DNA from: Rikenellaceae bacterium
Lineage (GTDB): Bacteria > Bacteroidota > Bacteroidia > Bacteroidales > Rikenellaceae
NCBI GenBank assembly: GCA_015060165.1
Contig: SUZC01000003.1
Span: 124,001 to 188,000 of the forward strand
Direction: 5' to 3'
Length of the DNA stretch: 64,000 nt
A program made the translations under genes and the position numbers. Shown in pieces: positions 43,252 through 52,179 of this stretch. Position 1 is the first letter of the stretch; each line of letters opens with the position of its first letter. Below the pieces are notes generated by a model. It made no database searches, was not told the DNA's origin, and saw only the letters and a list, made by a program, of their open reading frames with translations.

Positions 43252-45366
43252 TTACTCTCGTACGAAATTCAAAGTGATATCATCAGCTCCGTTCAATAAT
43301 TTACCTATTGTTGTGCTATAGTTACAAGAATATGTATACTGGCTCCATCCTGACCAAGTAGTATAGCTACAATAGAAATAGATCGATGAGTATTCTGTTA
43401 ATTTGTAACCCGGTGTTATTTGCAATGTCACAGTTCTTGTTTCTCCAGAACTTAAATTTTCTACACTACCAATTTTGGTCTGCCTTGACGAGTCACTATA
43501 AATATCAAATGTTCTACTATTATTACCAAAACCATCGCCTCCGACTACGTCAAATTCCAAAGTCCCTGTCCAATAATGAGGATCACCGCCATTGGTGAAG
43601 TCGTCATTACCAGTCGCAAAATACTCGTTGTAGACATACACATCCGAAGCACTTTTCACCTTGTTGGTAAGGAACTTCGCTGTGAAGGTCTTCTTGCCAT
43701 CGACAACTGGCAAACCCTTATATGCCAACGAATCGAGAGTATATACAAAGCCGAATGATGTCTTGCTATTGTCAATGATAGACTCACCAGTACGCACCGG
43801 CATAGTGTTGGCCGAAGCATCGGGGTAAAGACTCTGCGCAGCTGTCTCAAACACAAACTCCAATGGGAAGAGAGCAGGCTGAACATCAGTAGGGATTGCT
43901 ACATCGACCCAAACCTTCTGATTAAGTTCCTCAGGAACCATTTGATCATTATCGTCGCCATCGTAGGCATTGACGCTCATCGCATAGGGCTGCATCAAAA
44001 TGAACTTCACTGTACGTGCCAAGCCCGATGAGGTTGACAATATCACGTCCTGAGTCTCGAAACCTGCTGTAGGCAGAGCTTTGGGAGTGATGGTGATTGT
44101 GCTCCATCCATCAACGTTGGCAATACCCTCTGTAGTGTCAGGAGTATAGTCATCGATAACCTTGCCACCACTAAATCCGGTCAAAGTAACCTGGTTATTG
44201 CCTGTTATGTTAGGCGATGTAATGGCTGGGATATACTTATACTTCAAATCGTAGGTTTTATCGTCAACCAACACCACTGTTGTGGCATTTACGAACAGCT
44301 GTCCCACACCGTCGGAGATATTAAGCAACGACTTAGTTCCTGCATCGAACGACAAACCATTCTCACCAGAGGTCTGGTTCATTGCTGTAGTCTCATCTGT
44401 ACCCTTCTTTGTTACCGCTTTGATAACAAAATTGTACTCGAAATTACGCAAGATATTGGCCTTACCACCCACACCGTCGAGAATAAAATCGAGCTTGTAG
44501 TACACCTTTTCACCAGCGTAAGTACCCTGGATAATGATGTAAGGAGAATCCTTCGATGTCTCGCGTACATAAGTTGGGTCGGTAGTATAAGATGAAGATG
44601 TCAACTCTCCCTTCTCGAGGGGAGTGTAATTCGACAACTCGCTATAGCTCTTCGCAGCGAACAACTTATCGCTACCCTCGGCCAGAGCCTTAGAGAAATC
44701 TACAAACTGGCCCACTTTCTCGTCGTAAGCAGCCACAGAGCCCTGAGAGCGTGTGTTAAACACCTTATAACCTGTCAATTCAAAGGCATCGGTTGCGTTG
44801 TTATCTGTAACAGTGATTTTGGCATAGTTACGTACCAATGGGATAACTCGAGGATCCTTACCAAAGAAATTAGTAGGAGCTACGTAATTTTCACTTGCTT
44901 TATCAACACCAATACCACCATACACCATACGCTGCCAGTAGGCATCGGTTGTACCCGATACAACGAGCGAACTGATAGCCGCATCCTCGTGACCCTTGAT
45001 AGCTTCAATCTGATCTGGATCGGCATTGGCTACAAAGTGGATTCGGCGCTCACGGCTTGCAGAGTTCAACTCAACATTGAAAGTCTTTGTATTGCTATCG
45101 TAGGGAACCTCTTTGGTAACCTCTGTAGCCTGAGCCTTCTCTACAAAGTAACCCGCATTGTCGAATACAATCACATCGAGACGGCTGATCTCCTCGTTGC
45201 CGTTGCCCATAGCTCGCGTCGCAGAGCCTGCCTCAGGCACCTTCACGCCAAAAGTGAGAGTAACCTTATCGCCATCGGCAATCTGCTGCTGCGGCTGTGG
45301 CAACTCCTCCTTAATGCAGGCCGATAAGGCAAATATCGAAACTATTGCAAAAAATATCTTTTTCAT
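43252..45366 (-). CDS. Large fimbrial tip-type lipoprotein (locus B, last gene)
   Basis: A 704-aa lipoprotein (lipobox LSAC) with a fimbrillin-like start: KVTLTFGVKVPEAGSATRAMGNGNEEISRLDVIVFDNAGYFVEKAQ, then IHFVANADPDQIEAIKG. The C-terminal 200 residues are beta-rich with an aromatic stretch (YSSIYFYCSYTTWSGWSQYTYSCNYS) and two Cys. Its terminal position matches the tip adhesin of locus A, yet the sequences are not alike beyond the general fold. It would be silent unless moved behind a promoter. Confidence 0.75.
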   Translation of the reverse strand: MKKIFFAIVSIFALSACIKEELPQPQQQIADGDKVTLTFGVKVPEAGSATRAMGNGNEEISRLDVIVFDNAGYFVEKAQATEVTKEVPYDSNTKTFNVELNSASRERRIHFVANADPDQIEAIKGHEDAAISSLVVSGTTDAYWQRMVYGGIGVDKASENYVAPTNFFGKDPRVIPLVRNYAKITVTDNNATDAFELTGYKVFNTRSQGSVAAYDEKVGQFVDFSKALAEGSDKLFAAKSYSELSNYTPLEKGELTSSSYTTDPTYVRETSKDSPYIIIQGTYAGEKVYYKLDFILDGVGGKANILRNFEYNFVIKAVTKKGTDETTAMNQTSGENGLSFDAGTKSLLNISDGVGQLFVNATTVVLVDDKTYDLKYKYIPAITSPNITGNNQVTLTGFSGGKVIDDYTPDTTEGIANVDGWSTITITPKALPTAGFETQDVILSTSSGLARTVKFILMQPYAMSVNAYDGDDNDQMVPEELNQKVWVDVAIPTDVQPALFPLEFVFETAAQSLYPDASANTMPVRTGESIIDNSKTSFGFVYTLDSLAYKGLPVVDGKKTFTAKFLTNKVKSASDVYVYNEYFATGNDDFTNGGDPHYWTGTLEFDVVGGDGFGNNSRTFDIYSDSSRQTKIGSVENLSSGETRTVTLQITPGYKLTEYSSIYFYCSYTTWSGWSQYTYSCNYSTTIGKLLNGADDITLNFVRE

Positions 45367-45396
45367 AATCGAAAAATTGTTACAAGGTTAGTTTGT

Positions 45397-47673
45397 TTAT
45401 CTTGGCTGGTCTCCCCAAGTAAAAGCTGTCAAGGTATTAGCATTTGTAGACTTTACCCTTTCCGATCCCCAATACCAATCATCGTATACACAGCGGACAG
45501 CGTGGTCTCCAGATGTTCCCTCTACCAACCTTACACCTCCACTGCTAAGGGGGTACGCTACACCATGAGCACACCAATAATCACCTTTAGGATCGTCTTG
45601 ATCATCATTAAATAGTTTGGGGATAATTCCTTTGGCAGATAATAATACAATATATTCCAGTTCCGCTTTTGTAGGCATACGCCAACGACCGGCAGGATAG
45701 CCATCCTCCTGATATGATGCGCATCTTCGTTTCATGTTGTCATAACTTTGATCAGTTGTTACACCATACGATGATGCTATTCTAAACTTTGGAGCAATCA
45801 TATTCTCTGTCGCGTCTGAATTATCGGTTGAATAATAATATTTCAGTCGACGATTTTGAGCATTATCATACAATGCTGGGGCTGAAGCACTTCCATTTCC
45901 CCAATTATTCAAATTATCATAATCAGTTGTACGTGGGTCACCAATAGAATATGTGCCGTCTGCAAATGCTGTCGTTGTAATTGTATACATATTGGGATTA
46001 GCATTGGTTGCACTTCCCAAGCCGTGAACTCCTCCTAAATTAGATCCGTTGTTTACCCAAACATATCCTTTATGAGCATTATCATTATCGTTATTGCTAT
46101 CATTCTTGTAGTCACTATTCAAATAAGCTTCAACATACATAGCAGGATACTGTGTGAATGTTATGGTCTCAGAGAATGATGTATTATCCGTATGATAAAT
46201 TTTGGCAGTAATAGTATACGCTGCATAGTCAAAGGCATTACTATTATTATCATTCACTAAAGTATGTGATAATGTTATCGTTTTATTCAAATCCTTAAGT
46301 TCAAAGGGATTTGTATTACCTCGACCGTTGGTATCCACCGTAGGCTCTACTACCATCTTGTTGTCAGAAGTAGGCTCATATGTATTCGTAGTAGCTACTT
46401 TGCCTGAGAAATTGGGCTTAGTAACAGAGATAATCTCAAGAGTTACGGGATGGCTTGATGCATAAGGAATACTATATGAGTTAACATTATTCATAACAAC
46501 CTTATTCTCATCCACCACCAGATAGCGGGCCTCCTTGATATCGGTAGTAATTGAGCCGGTGCTCCAATCGATAACGGTGTAGCTGGGGGTAATCTCAGTG
46601 GCAGTCTGGGGCTCGAAGCTACCCATAGTACCTACGTTGATCTTCACCTTATAGTAGTGGTTGCGCTTGATCTGCTTATCATCGAGGCTACCCACAGGAA
46701 TCTGATAAAAGGTGTTCTGCTGAGATGTAGAACCATTTTTAACCCAAGGCACCACCAAAAGCAAGTAAGGCTCGTTAGCGCCACCTGCAGCACCCCAGTC
46801 AGAAGCATAGCTGTAGAATGGATGAGCCTGGTTGTAGGCCTTTTTGTCGGTTACGGTTGTATCACGAGCAAAACCATAGTCCTTCTGAGTGTTATCGTTA
46901 GCAAACTTCGCCTTGTCATAAGCGCCGTCAATATATGAGCCACCCACGGCATAATTGAGGCTAACAAGAATTGTTGAGCCATCATCGTTGTCGCCAAGTA
47001 CTGGGGTCCAGGTCTCACCACCCACAGTTACAGATGACACAACATCGGTAATCGAAAGCTCGATCTTAGCAGCCGCACGGGTGAGGGCTACTGTGCCACC
47101 TATCTCATTATTTGTCTTTGTGATTTTGTCCTCGCCATCCATCACGAAAGAGCTCTGGGCGCTAGATGGGGTTGTTGTGGTCTTCCACGAAGTGGTGCTG
47201 ATGGTACAGGCCTTAAGTTCAGCCATCGTAGGAAGAGTCTCGCCCTCTGCCAAGCCCTCATAAGTGGGAAGCGTACCCGCGGGAGCATTGGCAACAACAT
47301 ACAAAGTCGCTTGCGAAGTGTTAGTATTGAATATCGCGCTCACAATATTTGAGGGGATAGTCAATTCCGAAATTGTAGCCTCCTCGCGTTGGTTGGTAAA
47401 TATCTGTCGGTGATGCCATACCGCATTGCCAGAGCCTTCGCCGTCAAAGAAGTATAGATCGGCCGATATGATAGCATCCTCTTTCAAGTTGTCATCATTT
47501 TCGCCAGTGCCTACACCATTTCCAGGGGTTGTCGCACGTGTCATCGTGCTACTCACCAGACGCAATGCCATATGTCCTTCAGCATTGGGATTTACAACAT
47601 CCTCGCTCTTCGTACACGCGGCGATGCACGAAATCATCACGAAGCTTAAAATATATGTAAAGTATCTTTTCAT
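45397..47673 (-). CDS. Fimbrial lipoprotein with C-terminal FISUMP/DUF1566-like domain (locus B)
   Basis: The 758-aa lipoprotein (IAAC) has an Mfa-like N-terminal region (GHMALRLVSSTMTRA, ISADLYFFDGEG, ATLYVVANAPAG), the motif KRNHYYKVKINVGTM before a middle beta domain, and a C-terminal part with RWRMPTKAELEYIVLLSAKG ... DHAVRCVYDDWYWG that resembles FISUMP/DUF1566 modules. The same class of C-terminal module ends the 966-aa protein of locus A, so adhesive specificity may reside here. It has no direct counterpart by position in locus A, which has one fewer gene. Confidence 0.75.
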   Translation of the reverse strand: MKRYFTYILSFVMISCIAACTKSEDVVNPNAEGHMALRLVSSTMTRATTPGNGVGTGENDDNLKEDAIISADLYFFDGEGSGNAVWHHRQIFTNQREEATISELTIPSNIVSAIFNTNTSQATLYVVANAPAGTLPTYEGLAEGETLPTMAELKACTISTTSWKTTTTPSSAQSSFVMDGEDKITKTNNEIGGTVALTRAAAKIELSITDVVSSVTVGGETWTPVLGDNDDGSTILVSLNYAVGGSYIDGAYDKAKFANDNTQKDYGFARDTTVTDKKAYNQAHPFYSYASDWGAAGGANEPYLLLVVPWVKNGSTSQQNTFYQIPVGSLDDKQIKRNHYYKVKINVGTMGSFEPQTATEITPSYTVIDWSTGSITTDIKEARYLVVDENKVVMNNVNSYSIPYASSHPVTLEIISVTKPNFSGKVATTNTYEPTSDNKMVVEPTVDTNGRGNTNPFELKDLNKTITLSHTLVNDNNSNAFDYAAYTITAKIYHTDNTSFSETITFTQYPAMYVEAYLNSDYKNDSNNDNDNAHKGYVWVNNGSNLGGVHGLGSATNANPNMYTITTTAFADGTYSIGDPRTTDYDNLNNWGNGSASAPALYDNAQNRRLKYYYSTDNSDATENMIAPKFRIASSYGVTTDQSYDNMKRRCASYQEDGYPAGRWRMPTKAELEYIVLLSAKGIIPKLFNDDQDDPKGDYWCAHGVAYPLSSGGVRLVEGTSGDHAVRCVYDDWYWGSERVKSTNANTLTAFTWGDQPR

Positions 47674-47688
47674 ATTGCAATGCGTATA

Positions 47689-49326
47689 TTAGTTTTGAGA
47701 TAATGAACCTGTCTGTAATATCTTTTGTCTAACGCCGTCGGTCAACACATCGGTTGGAAGCGTACGGCCATCGGGAGTTACCACCACAATCGAGAGGAAA
47801 GCCTCGGTGTTGCTAGGTACAGTCGCCTGCTTTGCACGAATCTTGATTGTAGACTTTACTGGCAGACCATTTTCGTCCTTCGCGCCAACTGCGCCACTTA
47901 TAGTTGAGACACCGTTTCCACCAGCACCAACAAACTCAAAGGCATTGATAGCACCCTCCACTAAAGCTGCATGCCACTCGGCATCATCGGGAGTACTGAT
48001 GTAGAACTCGCAAACCGCATAAGGAGTACTGTTGTTGTTTGAGTCAGCTGCCGCAAGAGTTACGGTATTAACACCGTTTGCTTCCGATTCGCTGGCTTTT
48101 GCAGTCCACTTCAACTGATTCTCACCCTCTACGGTTACCTGCTCGGTGTAATTATAGGTCACTTCATCCTCTTTCCACTCGTTCACTACGAGGTTAAGCG
48201 AGAGCTTACCGCCGGCATCGACCAAAGCACGCACCTGATAGTCGTGGTTGCGAACGACTTTGCCAAGAGGAGTATATACCTCGTATTCTTCATCGTTAAC
48301 CGAATACTTAACATAGAGGTTATATCCATCACCTTGAGCAGCATCATAACAGCCTGTCTCACCGTAATCAGCATCATTATTGTTTTCGAACAAGAATGTT
48401 GAACCTATCCAAGCATATGTAGCATCATCGCCATGATCATCGGCAGAAACTTCCGTTGTAACATTATTTACTGGAGAAAAACCGCTATCGCTATTCTTAA
48501 GCTGATATGTTATGGCTGGTGCAGTTGCGCCCTCGGCACGTGTTACTGCTGTTGGCGATGCCCACCACCAAGTAGTGGCTGCCGCATCAGGCAGACCGCG
48601 CTGAATCTTCTCAGAATTATCTCCGTCAGCGGTCTCTGGACTTGCTGTTAGCAATGCACCTGTAGAGTAACCGCTGTTTGCTACAACCTTAACATCCAAG
48701 ATATCAAGATCGAAATCATCAGTAGCTTTGGCAACCAAGAACTGAGCCTTGCTCACTGTGCGATAAACTGGGAGGTTGAGTTGATAACAATTATCGTCGT
48801 GTGTATTATTACTTGTAACGGTAAATGTTGTCCAGTTAGATATTGGCATCACCTCAGGAGTCCTACCCACGTCGTTAGGATAAGTACTCCAAAATGTGCC
48901 AGTACTATCAAATGTAGCAGCTTTGATTGCGCCCCAAGTGCTATCTGAGGTCAGGCTGAAGTTACCATAGGCCTGAGTATTGATAACTGCTACCAAGAGA
49001 TAATCCTGTGCGCCATCACAAAGAGGCAGAGGCACATGTACCGAGATGCGACCATAGGTATCAAGGTCATACACATAGCGAGCACCTATAGCCGTAGCAC
49101 TATCTCCGATTGTAGGAGCACCAGTGTCATCGATCGTACACTGGAATGCCCAAATCATAGCATCAGTAATCGCGTCACCCTGCACAACACTTCCATTCTC
49201 TTCTGTTGGGGTGAGATTTACATTGATCTCCGCAACCTCACGCGTATAACTCTCCTCCTTTACGCACGATGTAAGGAGTGCGGCGAGGCAAGCAACTGCA
49301 GATAATATATATGTAATCTTTTTCAT
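47689..49326 (-). CDS. Fimbrial accessory lipoprotein (locus B)
   Basis: A 545-aa lipoprotein (LTSC) homologous to the 376-aa locus A protein: AEINVNLTPTEE, ITDAMIWAFQC, VHVPLPLCDGAQDYLLVAVIN and TPLGKVVRNHDYQVRALV. It carries an additional C-terminal domain of about 150 residues (from TEQVTVEGENQLKWTAKASES) absent in locus A, probably an Ig-like fold. It lies 15 bases after the FimB/Mfa2 gene. Confidence 0.8.
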   Translation of the reverse strand: MKKITYILSAVACLAALLTSCVKEESYTREVAEINVNLTPTEENGSVVQGDAITDAMIWAFQCTIDDTGAPTIGDSATAIGARYVYDLDTYGRISVHVPLPLCDGAQDYLLVAVINTQAYGNFSLTSDSTWGAIKAATFDSTGTFWSTYPNDVGRTPEVMPISNWTTFTVTSNNTHDDNCYQLNLPVYRTVSKAQFLVAKATDDFDLDILDVKVVANSGYSTGALLTASPETADGDNSEKIQRGLPDAAATTWWWASPTAVTRAEGATAPAITYQLKNSDSGFSPVNNVTTEVSADDHGDDATYAWIGSTFLFENNNDADYGETGCYDAAQGDGYNLYVKYSVNDEEYEVYTPLGKVVRNHDYQVRALVDAGGKLSLNLVVNEWKEDEVTYNYTEQVTVEGENQLKWTAKASESEANGVNTVTLAAADSNNNSTPYAVCEFYISTPDDAEWHAALVEGAINAFEFVGAGGNGVSTISGAVGAKDENGLPVKSTIKIRAKQATVPSNTEAFLSIVVVTPDGRTLPTDVLTDGVRQKILQTGSLSQN

Positions 49327-49341
49327 CGTCGTAGTCCTTAA

Positions 49342-50262
49342 TTATTCAACTTCTCCGTAAATAGGATCGCGATCCTCAATCAACCAGTCTGGGACTGTAA
49401 CAGTGACACCCATACCGAACTCAATGATGATAGGAATCAAAACCTCCTGCTTCGATACATCAATCTGTGGGAAATGATTCAGGAAGTCGGCCAAAGCGAG
49501 AGTATACACTACCTCACCTGTTACCTTGTCGACGAGCTCGAACTCTACGTCCGAATCCTTCGCGTGGCGCATAATGTTGAAGTAGCCGTAGTGCTCATTT
49601 TCCTCAGAATCAAAAGTCAAAACGGGGTCGTAAGTCATCTTCTGACCATTGGCCTTGTTGGTAAAGTCGGTCTGTGGCAACAAGTTTTTAACTCTTAAAT
49701 CCAATGATGCACCGGCACGAGTAGCAGACTCAGCAGCTGGTGGAGCTGATGGATTTAAATAATTCTTCACAGTGAACGATACCTTGAGGTGTGACGAACG
49801 GAAGGGAACATCATCCTCGTACCAATAGTCCGAGGGGATGGTGATCATCTTCTGGCCCAGATACAGTGAGTCGTTACCCTCTACCTTGCCACCTTCGTCG
49901 GCCTTCGGGTGGTGGAACTGTATCTCGGACATAGATGTCGATGAGAGGTTCATTACCTCGGTCTTGTTGAAGCTGTTGCCTATGCCGACGATGCGATAAT
50001 CGCCCGGCTCAAGGTTGAGCTTCGTTCCTTGAAATGCTTTCAGTTCGTTCTGCTCGATAAGTTTGGTCTGCACCAAACGATCTTCTGAGTTGAAAACATA
50101 CAAGCTGACGCGAGTAATCTGCTCAGGAAAGATATCCCAAGTAACATCGCCCGTATAGCTGAATGTAAGAGTACATCTCTCGCAATCACTATAATCCTCC
50201 TTGATGCAGCTTGCGAGCAGAACGACCGGAGCAAGCAGAAGCAAGTATAGAAATTTCTTCAT
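49342..50262 (-). CDS. FimB/Mfa2 family fimbrial anchor lipoprotein (locus B)
   Basis: Starting at the ATG ending at 50262 (two residues inside the longest frame), this 306-aa protein is identical to the locus A anchor over about the first 160 residues and at DNA level across 538 bases. After HLKVS the two copies differ (FTVKNYLNPSAPPAAESATRAGA against YTVKDYVNP-type sequence) but then share long matching blocks such as NLLPQTDFTNKANGQKMTYD. The mosaic pattern points to gene conversion between the two loci. Confidence 0.93.
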   Translation of the reverse strand: MKKFLYLLLLAPVVLLASCIKEDYSDCERCTLTFSYTGDVTWDIFPEQITRVSLYVFNSEDRLVQTKLIEQNELKAFQGTKLNLEPGDYRIVGIGNSFNKTEVMNLSSTSMSEIQFHHPKADEGGKVEGNDSLYLGQKMITIPSDYWYEDDVPFRSSHLKVSFTVKNYLNPSAPPAAESATRAGASLDLRVKNLLPQTDFTNKANGQKMTYDPVLTFDSEENEHYGYFNIMRHAKDSDVEFELVDKVTGEVVYTLALADFLNHFPQIDVSKQEVLIPIIIEFGMGVTVTVPDWLIEDRDPIYGEVE

Positions 50263-50318
50263 AATCATATTCGTTTTTGGGGCGCACGCGCGCCTGTTGG
50301 TTAATTTGGTGGCCCAAG
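49781..50318 (-). repeat. Inverted homology tract 2, copy B (538 bp, identical)
   Basis: Identical to the plus strand of 17656-18193; it covers the 5' half of the anchor gene and the spacer end. Confidence 0.96.
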
Positions 50319-50360
50319 GGACCGTTTGTTATACGAGTATTTTTTCGCGGGAATTTTCTT

Positions 50361-50395
50361 AAAAAAGCACCTCCCCTCCCGCGAGGGGAGGCACC
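50361..50395 (-). terminator. Intra-operon terminator after major fimbrillin (locus B)
   Basis: Minus-strand hairpin with CCTCCCCTC/GAGGGGAGG-type stem followed by six T; same place and stem as in locus A, with GCGG instead of AGGG in the loop region. Confidence 0.85.
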
Positions 50396-50463
50396 GAAAA
50401 AATCAATCCTTATAAATTTTAAGCCCTCCGAAAAGAACTTGAAATTTCAATTAAATTTGGAGA

Positions 50464-51657
50464 TTACTTCTCTGCATCAGCTGAACCTGATGTTGAACCT
50501 GGAGTACCGTAAACTGGGTAACGCTTCTCGATAGCCCAAGGAATAACCTCTACAGTAACTACAACGCAGATACCGTCTTGAGTCTTGATATCTGACTGTG
50601 CAAACTCAAGGTCGAGTGTGTAAATCTTACCAGCCTCTAATGTATTACCATCAGCTGTTTCAGCATTCGCTGTCTTCTTAAGACCAGTTACTGTCAAAGG
50701 AAGGTTGCGGCTTGCAATAATGTAATCGTATGCATAAGCATCCATATCCAGCTTCATACCAGTAAATGTACAAGGAGCTACATTCCAAGACCAAGCACCA
50801 TTAGGAGCATATGAGTTAGAACGCTGCTCAGCATCTGGCTGAGTGTTAGGATCCTCTGCTGCAGTTTCAGGGTTATACTCACCATAGAGACGCTGCTCGC
50901 CGAAACCAGGAGCTGAGTGCTCGTCCTCTGCGCCTGTCCAAGTAAGGCTCTTGAGAAGCAACTCATCGATATCATAAGTATCAGGATCGCCATCATTGTT
51001 CAATTTGCCAAGGTCTGTACAAGTAATGCTGTGAACCTCCAAACGAGCTACCTTAGGAGCAACCTCTACATCAGCCTGCCATACGTGGAAGAAAGTAGCA
51101 CCTACACGGTGAGTTGCACCTGTATCAAAGAGAGTATTAACGCCATAAAGAACGATATCCTCAGTTTCACGAGCCAAATTCTTAGACTCGCTCTTAGCCA
51201 AAGCCAAGAGAGTAGAGAGATTATCACCTACGAAATTATCCTTACCCTCTGGAAGATCACTAGCCTCATAGCGAACAACTGCAATCTGCTTTACATCAGC
51301 AGGAACATTGTGCCACATATACTTGCTTGTAGACTCATCTTTAACGTAGAGCTCCTCCTCACCAGCAGCGCCTACCTCACCCTTATGAGTATCATCAGTA
51401 GAACCTTCACTTGTCAAGTAGTCCTCAAATGTAATAGTACCATCAGCCTTAGCGAAGAGCACCTTAAGCTCATCGTTGGTAGCAGTAGTTGTAGTACCCT
51501 TAGCAGTATCACCACCCTCAGCACGAGTACCCTCAGTCTCGTTAAGGATAGAGATCTGGATAGTCTTGCTCATTGAGTCAGCGTAAGAAACTTCCTCCTC
51601 CTTGCTACAGCTTACCAATGCTGCGATAGCCATAGCTGCAATAAACATTCTTTTCAT
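50464..51657 (-). CDS. Major fimbrillin, FimA/Mfa1 type (locus B, alternative)
   Basis: A 397-aa fimbrillin whose first 19 residues, including the lipobox LVSC, are the same as in the locus A protein; thereafter it diverges strongly (KEEEVSYADSMSKTIQISILNETEGTRAEGG). Shared body features include ADGTITFEDYL, QIAVVRYEASDLP, RLEVHSITCTDLG and a closing ICVVVTVEVIPWAI, so it is a true allele-like variant of the same subunit. It has no promoter of its own that I can find. It would be expressed after recombination at tract 1. Confidence 0.88.
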   Translation of the reverse strand: MKRMFIAAMAIAALVSCSKEEEVSYADSMSKTIQISILNETEGTRAEGGDTAKGTTTTATNDELKVLFAKADGTITFEDYLTSEGSTDDTHKGEVGAAGEEELYVKDESTSKYMWHNVPADVKQIAVVRYEASDLPEGKDNFVGDNLSTLLALAKSESKNLARETEDIVLYGVNTLFDTGATHRVGATFFHVWQADVEVAPKVARLEVHSITCTDLGKLNNDGDPDTYDIDELLLKSLTWTGAEDEHSAPGFGEQRLYGEYNPETAAEDPNTQPDAEQRSNSYAPNGAWSWNVAPCTFTGMKLDMDAYAYDYIIASRNLPLTVTGLKKTANAETADGNTLEAGKIYTLDLEFAQSDIKTQDGICVVVTVEVIPWAIEKRYPVYGTPGSTSGSADAEK

Positions 51658-52067
51658 AATTCGATTAGTTTAAGTTAAGTTAATTAATTTGTTTGTGTTT
51701 TTATTACTCGTATAAATTTGTAATCTTTTTTATTCCAGGCTCTTAGCCAACTCCGAAAGGTTGTGCTTTGCCTCGGCTGAGCCCTTGTCGGCTGCCTTCT
51801 GCCAGCACTCGCGAGCCTTGTCGTTGTTGCCGGCCTTCGCATAGGCGTAACCCATTGTGAGCTGAACGTTCTTGTCGCCCTGATCGGCCTTGCTCAAGAG
51901 TGCCAACGCGCCGTTGGTGTCGCCCCTGCCGAGCATCACGCTCGCCGCATTTACCGCCGCCGCGGTCTGAGTAGGATAGGTCTTGGCCGCAACCTCCATC
52001 ACGTGGTTATACTCCGCCGACCCCTTCTTGTACGATCCCGCAACCTTATACATCTCTCCCAGAGAGA
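51599..52067 (-). repeat. Inverted homology tract 1, copy B (469 bp)
   Basis: Ungapped minus-strand match to 15830-16298 with 5 mismatches, all between 51907 and 52067; 51599-51906 is identical. Confidence 0.97.
51730..52067 (-). pseudogene. 3' fragment of DUF3868 gene at the edge of locus B
   Basis: The last 112-113 codons of a DUF3868 gene (SLGEMYKVAGSYKKGS to NLSELAKSLE) without the signal peptide, DUF3868 or OmpA-like regions. An in-frame TTG at 52093-52095 gives a 121-residue frame but lies beyond the homology and has no leader, so I treat it as a non-functional remnant. Its value is as homology: recombination with the intact gene at 14698-16167 regenerates a full gene in either orientation. 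Confidence 0.88.
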
Positions 52068-52071
52068 TGTA
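52049..52071. repeat. 23-bp palindrome at the outer edge of locus B
   Basis: TACATCTCTC and GAGAGATGTA flank CCA, a perfect 10-bp-arm palindrome that straddles the homology boundary. At locus A only a shorter core (TCTCTC-TGG-GAGAGA) is symmetrical. Confidence 0.9.
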
Positions 52072-52097
52072 CACAGCTGCGGCCTCTGCCTGCAAAA

Positions 52098-52135
52098 CAA
52101 AAAAGCCTGCCTAACGTTCAGTTAGACAGGCTTTT
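52098..52135. terminator. Terminator insulating locus B
   Basis: AAAAGCCTGCCTAAC (52101-52115) and GTTAGACAGGCTTTT (52121-52135) form a stem with one mismatch/wobble and flanking A and T runs. It lies between the dipeptidase gene stop and the DUF3868 fragment, so it should block readthrough into locus B. Confidence 0.85.
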
Positions 52136-52179
52136 AGTCTGCATCGTGCCGAGTGCGGCGATGTATGTCGTGCGAAGTG

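Noticed and set aside
52068..52095. In-frame TTG start for the DUF3868 fragment
   Set aside because: It lies beyond the homology to the true gene, gives no signal peptide, and no promoter precedes it, so a real 121-aa protein is unlikely.
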